Shown in pieces: positions 51,190 to 54,286 of a stretch of DNA of 54,286 nucleotides. The notes beneath the pieces are model-generated. The model was not told the DNA's origin. It saw only the letters and a list, made by a program, of their open reading frames with translations, and made no database searches. Made by a program: the position numbers and the translations under genes. Origin of the DNA: CAZLBV01 sp964557845 (GTDB lineage: Bacteria; Acidobacteriota; Aminicenantia; Aminicenantales; Aminicenantaceae). Within the stretch, counting starts at the first letter, position 1. Every line of letters starts with the position of its first letter. The stretch spans positions 1 to 54,286 of the forward strand of contig CAZLBV010000240.1 in NCBI GenBank assembly GCA_964557845.1, given 5' to 3'.

Positions 51190-52644
51190 TCAGAATAGCA
51201 TCCTGAAACCTAACATAACCTTATAATGTTTAGAGAAAGAACGGCCTTCTCCTAAGGGAGCATGGGTTTCGAAGAATAGTGAACCAGAATTGGAGTAATT
51301 CTCAAAGAGTTTGAATCCGAAATTACCGATCAAAACTGCATCGGCATTTCTTTCTTCTCTCACTTTGGTATCGAATCCTGCACCAGCACCAAAGAAAGCA
51401 GGGCCGGCATGAATGTTTAACAAGGCGTTCGCCATAAAGAAGGATTTCCAGGGAGATCCATCCAAGGTCAAGGCCCCTCCGCCAGAAATGATAAAATCGA
51501 GAGTATCGGGAACAATGTTATACAAAAGACCTAATCTTGCACCGACGAATTTCCCAGCACTTCCCCGGGCAAACAGCCACATTCCTTCAGCTAAGAAATA
51601 AGCACGTTTCTGTGTCACTTCCAATTCTACCATTGCAGGCTGTGAAACCGCACCAAAATCATCCGTGACTACAGCAGTAACAGTATAAATGCCGGCTGTT
51701 TTAAATATTTTTTCCCAAGCAAAGGGTTTCTCCGAATCAGTATAGGTATCGACGATGTTTCCTTCAGCATCCTTTATTTCAAAATCTGCTTTCACCACTT
51801 CACCATCGGGATCAGTCGAGTTGGAAGCATCAAAAGTGATCGGTCTTCCGACGTAATCTATACATGGCATGCATGATGTCCAGAGTTTACATATAGGCGG
51901 AAAATTGATGTAGGTGCTAGCCTCACATGGATTAGTAGAAACGACTCCTTCCATGTTATAAGCTTTCGCTTTAAACATATATTCACCAGGTGTATCAAGT
52001 TTGATCTGAAAAGAAGGCTCTTCTGGAGTAAGTTGCTTTGTGTCCATTATATTCCCTTCTGGATCTATAATATCGAACTCCATTGATTTTGCGTCTTTTG
52101 TACCACTCATATCTACGGTGATAGTATCATTAATATTTGCTTTAACAGGAGTCACAGTTATATCACAGGTGGCAGGAGGCACGGCTTCTTCAATTCCTAT
52201 CAGTGCAATATTGCCGCAAGGTTTCGGCATGATAAACTTATAGTTTTTGTAATCCTTATTTACAGTAAAAAGAAATGCAGGCAGAGCATCGTTTCCAGCC
52301 CATTCCAGATCTTCAACAACTTTTATCTTCCCCTGAGAACGAAAGAGCATCCACATGAATTTTTGTCCGATGGGGAGTTGAACTTCTTCAAATTCGGCGG
52401 CTCTTAACTGGTCCATAAAGGGAAAATAGAGATCACCATATCCTGCAAGATCGAATCCGTATTTAATATCAGCAGGATATGTCTCTACCAGCATCTTCAT
52501 GACTTCAGAAGTAGGAATATCCCCTTTTACCCGAACCAAAGGGTATTGTCCAACTTGACGCAGTTTTTTTGTTTCCGCAAAAGAATTTATACATAATAGA
52601 ACCGCTAGCCCCATGACTAATAATACTAATTTTCTTCTTCTCAT
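51190..52644 (-). CDS. Secreted PKD-domain protein with C-terminal beta-barrel
   Basis: A 484-residue exported protein: signal peptide (KLVLLVMGLAVLLCINSFAE), an N-terminal region of about 110 residues without known motifs, and two PKD/Ig-like domains (about 150-235 and 240-335) with CDITVTPVKANINDTITV and PITFDASNSTDPDGEVVKAD. The final ~140 residues have amphipathic strands and end KVMLGFRMLF, like an outer membrane barrel. A longer frame starts at 52677, but AAAGGAGGAAGT precedes the ATG at 52644. Function unknown; a surface-displayed or structural role is an inference. Monocistronic with a strong terminator, suggesting high expression. Confidence 0.85.
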   Translation of the reverse strand: MRRRKLVLLVMGLAVLLCINSFAETKKLRQVGQYPLVRVKGDIPTSEVMKMLVETYPADIKYGFDLAGYGDLYFPFMDQLRAAEFEEVQLPIGQKFMWMLFRSQGKIKVVEDLEWAGNDALPAFLFTVNKDYKNYKFIMPKPCGNIALIGIEEAVPPATCDITVTPVKANINDTITVDMSGTKDAKSMEFDIIDPEGNIMDTKQLTPEEPSFQIKLDTPGEYMFKAKAYNMEGVVSTNPCEASTYINFPPICKLWTSCMPCIDYVGRPITFDASNSTDPDGEVVKADFEIKDAEGNIVDTYTDSEKPFAWEKIFKTAGIYTVTAVVTDDFGAVSQPAMVELEVTQKRAYFLAEGMWLFARGSAGKFVGARLGLLYNIVPDTLDFIISGGGALTLDGSPWKSFFMANALLNIHAGPAFFGAGAGFDTKVREERNADAVLIGNFGFKLFENYSNSGSLFFETHAPLGEGRSFSKHYKVMLGFRMLF

Positions 52645-52676
52645 ACTTCCTCCTTTAAGAAACAAAATTGAAATCA

Positions 52677-52720
52677 ATATATATATATATTAATTAATTA
52701 TAAAAAATCTGTTTTGTCAA
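52677..52720 (-). promoter_or_regulatory. Promoter and TA tract upstream of the PKD gene
   Basis: On the minus strand TTGACA (52720-52715) stands ahead of a run of TTAATTAATTA. The best -10 is TAATTA at 18 bases spacing, since the nearby TATAAT is only 12 bases away. An alternating (AT) tract (52677-52691) lies between promoter and RBS. Confidence 0.4.
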
Positions 52721-52811
52721 GTAAAAAAGGGAGTTACATGCATTAACTTCTACAAATTAAAAACTCTTTTTATTTATTTTTGGCATTAATTTTGTCGTTT
52801 TTCATAGCCAA

Positions 52812-53498
52812 TTATTTTAAAAATTCTTTCATTATCGTAAAAATATGTCTCGAATCCTTAGGAGATGAGTTTAATACTTTTTCAAATAATGGTTTCAAAT
52901 AACTTCCCTGCTCTATCAGTTTTTTTAGAAAAAATTTAGCTGCTCCAATATTTATTTCAGGGTGCGCCTGTATTCCCCATATAGGCTTATCCTGGTATTG
53001 AAAGGCATGGACATCACAAAATTCAGAAGCAGCTATTATGGAAAAATCATCATTCAAATTTATTACCTCATCGAAATGGATCGAGAACATATATGCCGTA
53101 TTATTATCTCCAAGAATTCCCTTGTTTGACTTTATCTCGAGGGGTATCCAGCCTACTTCTGGATGAGGGCTTCTACGAACAGATCCCGGGCCAGCCAAGG
53201 CTAAAGCCAGCAGCTGATGACCGTAACAGCTACCGAGTATTGACAACCCCCTTAAGATCGCTTCCTTTATCAATGTGATTTCCTGCTCGACCCATTTTTC
53301 CCGTTCAATGATAGATGCTTCGGAACCGGTAATTCTTATATGAGTATATCCGTGGTTTAAATCCGGGAACATGCCATTTTTTGCTCTAAAATCATACCAT
53401 TCTTCATCAAGATATGTACTCCAATGCTTAACCGGCATGTAGATGGAGGGATCAATGCTATTGTCGATGATAGCAATTTTAACTTGACTTTTTTTCAT
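52812..53498 (-). CDS. Class I glutamine amidotransferase-like protein
   Basis: A 228-residue stand-alone GATase1-fold protein related to the GMP-synthase glutaminase domain. The nucleophile elbow is LGSCYGHQLLA (Cys91). His179 and Glu181 complete the triad in WGIQAHPE. Such free-standing proteins may hydrolyse glutamine or gamma-glutamyl compounds (PuuD/YLR126C-like). No synthetase partner is next to it. It has its own near-consensus promoter and a short SD (AGGG). Transcribed divergently from the ACT-domain gene. Confidence 0.88.
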   Translation of the reverse strand: MKKSQVKIAIIDNSIDPSIYMPVKHWSTYLDEEWYDFRAKNGMFPDLNHGYTHIRITGSEASIIEREKWVEQEITLIKEAILRGLSILGSCYGHQLLALALAGPGSVRRSPHPEVGWIPLEIKSNKGILGDNNTAYMFSIHFDEVINLNDDFSIIAASEFCDVHAFQYQDKPIWGIQAHPEINIGAAKFFLKKLIEQGSYLKPLFEKVLNSSPKDSRHIFTIMKEFLK

Positions 53499-53530
53499 TT
53501 TTCCCTATTTTCCTTATAGAGGAATAAAAG

Positions 53531-53559
53531 ATTATAATTTTCGGAAATAAAAAATTCAA
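53531..53559 (-). promoter_or_regulatory. Near-consensus promoter of the amidotransferase gene
   Basis: On the minus strand TTGAAT (53559-53554), exactly 17 bases, perfect TATAAT (53536-53531). Expected start near 53524 and a leader of about 25 bases before the ATG at 53498. Confidence 0.65.
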
Positions 53560-53634
53560 ATTTTTTTAGGTGTTGACTAAACATCTGATCCTCTCTTTTC
53601 AGTTTATTTTTTTGTTTTTCTAAGGAGAATTAGA

Positions 53635-54030
53635 GTGCATAACGTAAAAAAGGAAATTGAACTTCAAGTCATCACACCCAACGAGCCTGGCATCTTAGGG
53701 CGAGTTCTGGGAACGTTAGCCAATGCATCTGTTAACCTAAAAGCCATGTGCGCTTTTTCTGATGAAAAAAAGGGCATATTCTATATACTCACTTCCGACT
53801 ATAAAAAAGCAGAGAAAGCTCTTTCTTCATTAGGATACGAAGTGAAGACCAATCCAGTTATTACAGTAAAAATTGATGATCGTATCGGAGCCGGAGCAGA
53901 AATCGGCGCACTACTGGGAAACGCCATTGTTGATATCAATTACTGTTACGGATCTTCTTCCGGCCTCGGAAAGGCGTTATTGGTCTTCAGCACCAACAAC
54001 CATCAGAGAACATTAGATGCACTTTCATGA
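53635..54030 (+). CDS. Tandem ACT-domain protein
   Basis: A 131-residue protein made of two ACT-like halves. The first begins IELQVITPNEPGILGRVLGTLA. The second starts near residue 75 (VITVKIDDRIGAGAEIGALLGNA) and keeps the Gly-rich loop and LLVFSTNNHQRTLDAL end. ACT domains bind amino acids or similar ligands. No catalytic domain is attached, so it is probably a regulator or sensor. The start is GTG with AAGGAG seven bases upstream, which decides it. No obvious partner is adjacent. Confidence 0.88.
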   Translation: MHNVKKEIELQVITPNEPGILGRVLGTLANASVNLKAMCAFSDEKKGIFYILTSDYKKAEKALSSLGYEVKTNPVITVKIDDRIGAGAEIGALLGNAIVDINYCYGSSSGLGKALLVFSTNNHQRTLDALS

Positions 54031-54286
54031 TATAAATATCCATCAACAGTTCAAAAATCTACAGATAACTTAAATTAAATCAAAAACCAATCAGTCTAAC
54101 CATCAAGAAACCTTAGGGAAAAATTTTGAAGCAAGCCATCCAGTTTAAATTAATGGGCTAGAAAGCTAACCTGAACTATTCATAAAAAATGCCGATGTAG
54201 CTATTAAACAATTTATTATCATGAAATTGGAATATTTTTCAAAAAACATTTTTTTCTTCAGGATGTGGTTTATAATGTTCATTTTA
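54031..54286. other. AT-rich 3' flank, no confirmed gene
   Basis: The last 256 bases hold a copy of the dispersed repeat at 54168-54182. A possible ATG at 54221 starts a hydrophobic open frame that runs off the edge; it has no SD and cannot be judged. Confidence 0.3.
54168..54182 (+). repeat. Dispersed intergenic repeat, copy 3
   Basis: AACCTGAACTATTCA, matching copies at 46982-46996 (one difference) and 40160-40174 (one difference). All three are intergenic and on the same strand. Confidence 0.4.

Noticed and set aside
54221..54286. Start of a further exported protein at the window edge
   Set aside because: An ATG is followed by hydrophobic codons, but it is truncated, has no SD, and lies in AT-rich sequence where such frames arise by chance.
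1..54286. Insertion sequences, prophage, CRISPR or defence islands
   Set aside because: No transposase, integrase, spaced repeats or Cas-like proteins were found on either strand.

Overview
The window is an AT-rich, gene-dense stretch of a bacterial chromosome from a Gram-negative-type, mainly anaerobic heterotroph. The outer membrane is implied by a BamD-like lipoprotein, a TonB-receptor-like barrel and several small beta-barrel proteins. Energy genes include nuoA-I, a membrane pyrophosphatase, a membrane heterodisulfide-reductase-like protein and an NapH-like ferredoxin. The mix of sulfatase-like proteins ending in LRxLGY, tandem secreted amidohydrolases and a carboxypeptidase-regulatory/TonB-type receptor suggests Acidobacteriota, perhaps Candidatus Aminicenantes. 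This is an inference from gene content only. No mobile elements, CRISPR arrays, rRNA or tRNA genes were recognised.

Region by region. 1-5.5 kb (minus strand): a beta-CASP RNase-like protein, a decayed alpha/beta-hydrolase remnant, two co-translated secreted amidohydrolases (one has lost its metal ligands), a DUF481-type barrel and a 54-residue Cys protein. 5.6-6.7 kb (plus): a 44-residue CxxC membrane peptide and an NapH-like polyferredoxin. 6.7-15.1 kb (minus): nuoA to nuoI in canonical order with overlapping ends, followed by an MBL-fold hydrolase where nuoJ-N would be expected. 15.3-22.8 kb: two sulfatase-like genes (plus) converge on a minus-strand pair, a radical SAM protein with five beta-rich modules and a separate SPASM-like ORF. 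Next come a dihydrolipoyl dehydrogenase (minus) and a TonB-type receptor with a downstream barrel partner (plus).

28.3-30.3 kb: an EMO/HdrD-like membrane Fe-S protein, convergent with threonine aldolase. 31.7-40.1 kb (plus): PASTA protein, rpe, a sugar-nucleotide epimerase, BamD-like lipoprotein, barrel, subtilisin-like protease, recN and miaB. 40.2-49.5 kb (plus): K+-dependent-type pyrophosphatase, then the translation/transcription cluster nusA-infB-ylxP-rbfA-nrnA-truB, then an NSS amino-acid transporter with an overlapping 31-residue MetS-like subunit. 49.6-54 kb: two DUF507 genes, a dTDP-4-dehydrorhamnose reductase, a PKD/beta-barrel secreted protein with a clear terminator, a class I glutamine amidotransferase and a tandem ACT-domain protein.

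The most unusual locus is 15.3-22.8 kb. The sulfatase-like enzymes have Thr, not Cys or Ser, at the nucleophile position. They sit opposite a radical SAM enzyme with a C-x5-C-x2-C cluster motif, five ~128-residue modules, and its Cys-rich C-terminal domain on a separate, translationally coupled ORF. Several sigma70-like promoters (TTGnnn, 17 nt, TATAAT) can be read by eye, and two genes look leaderless.
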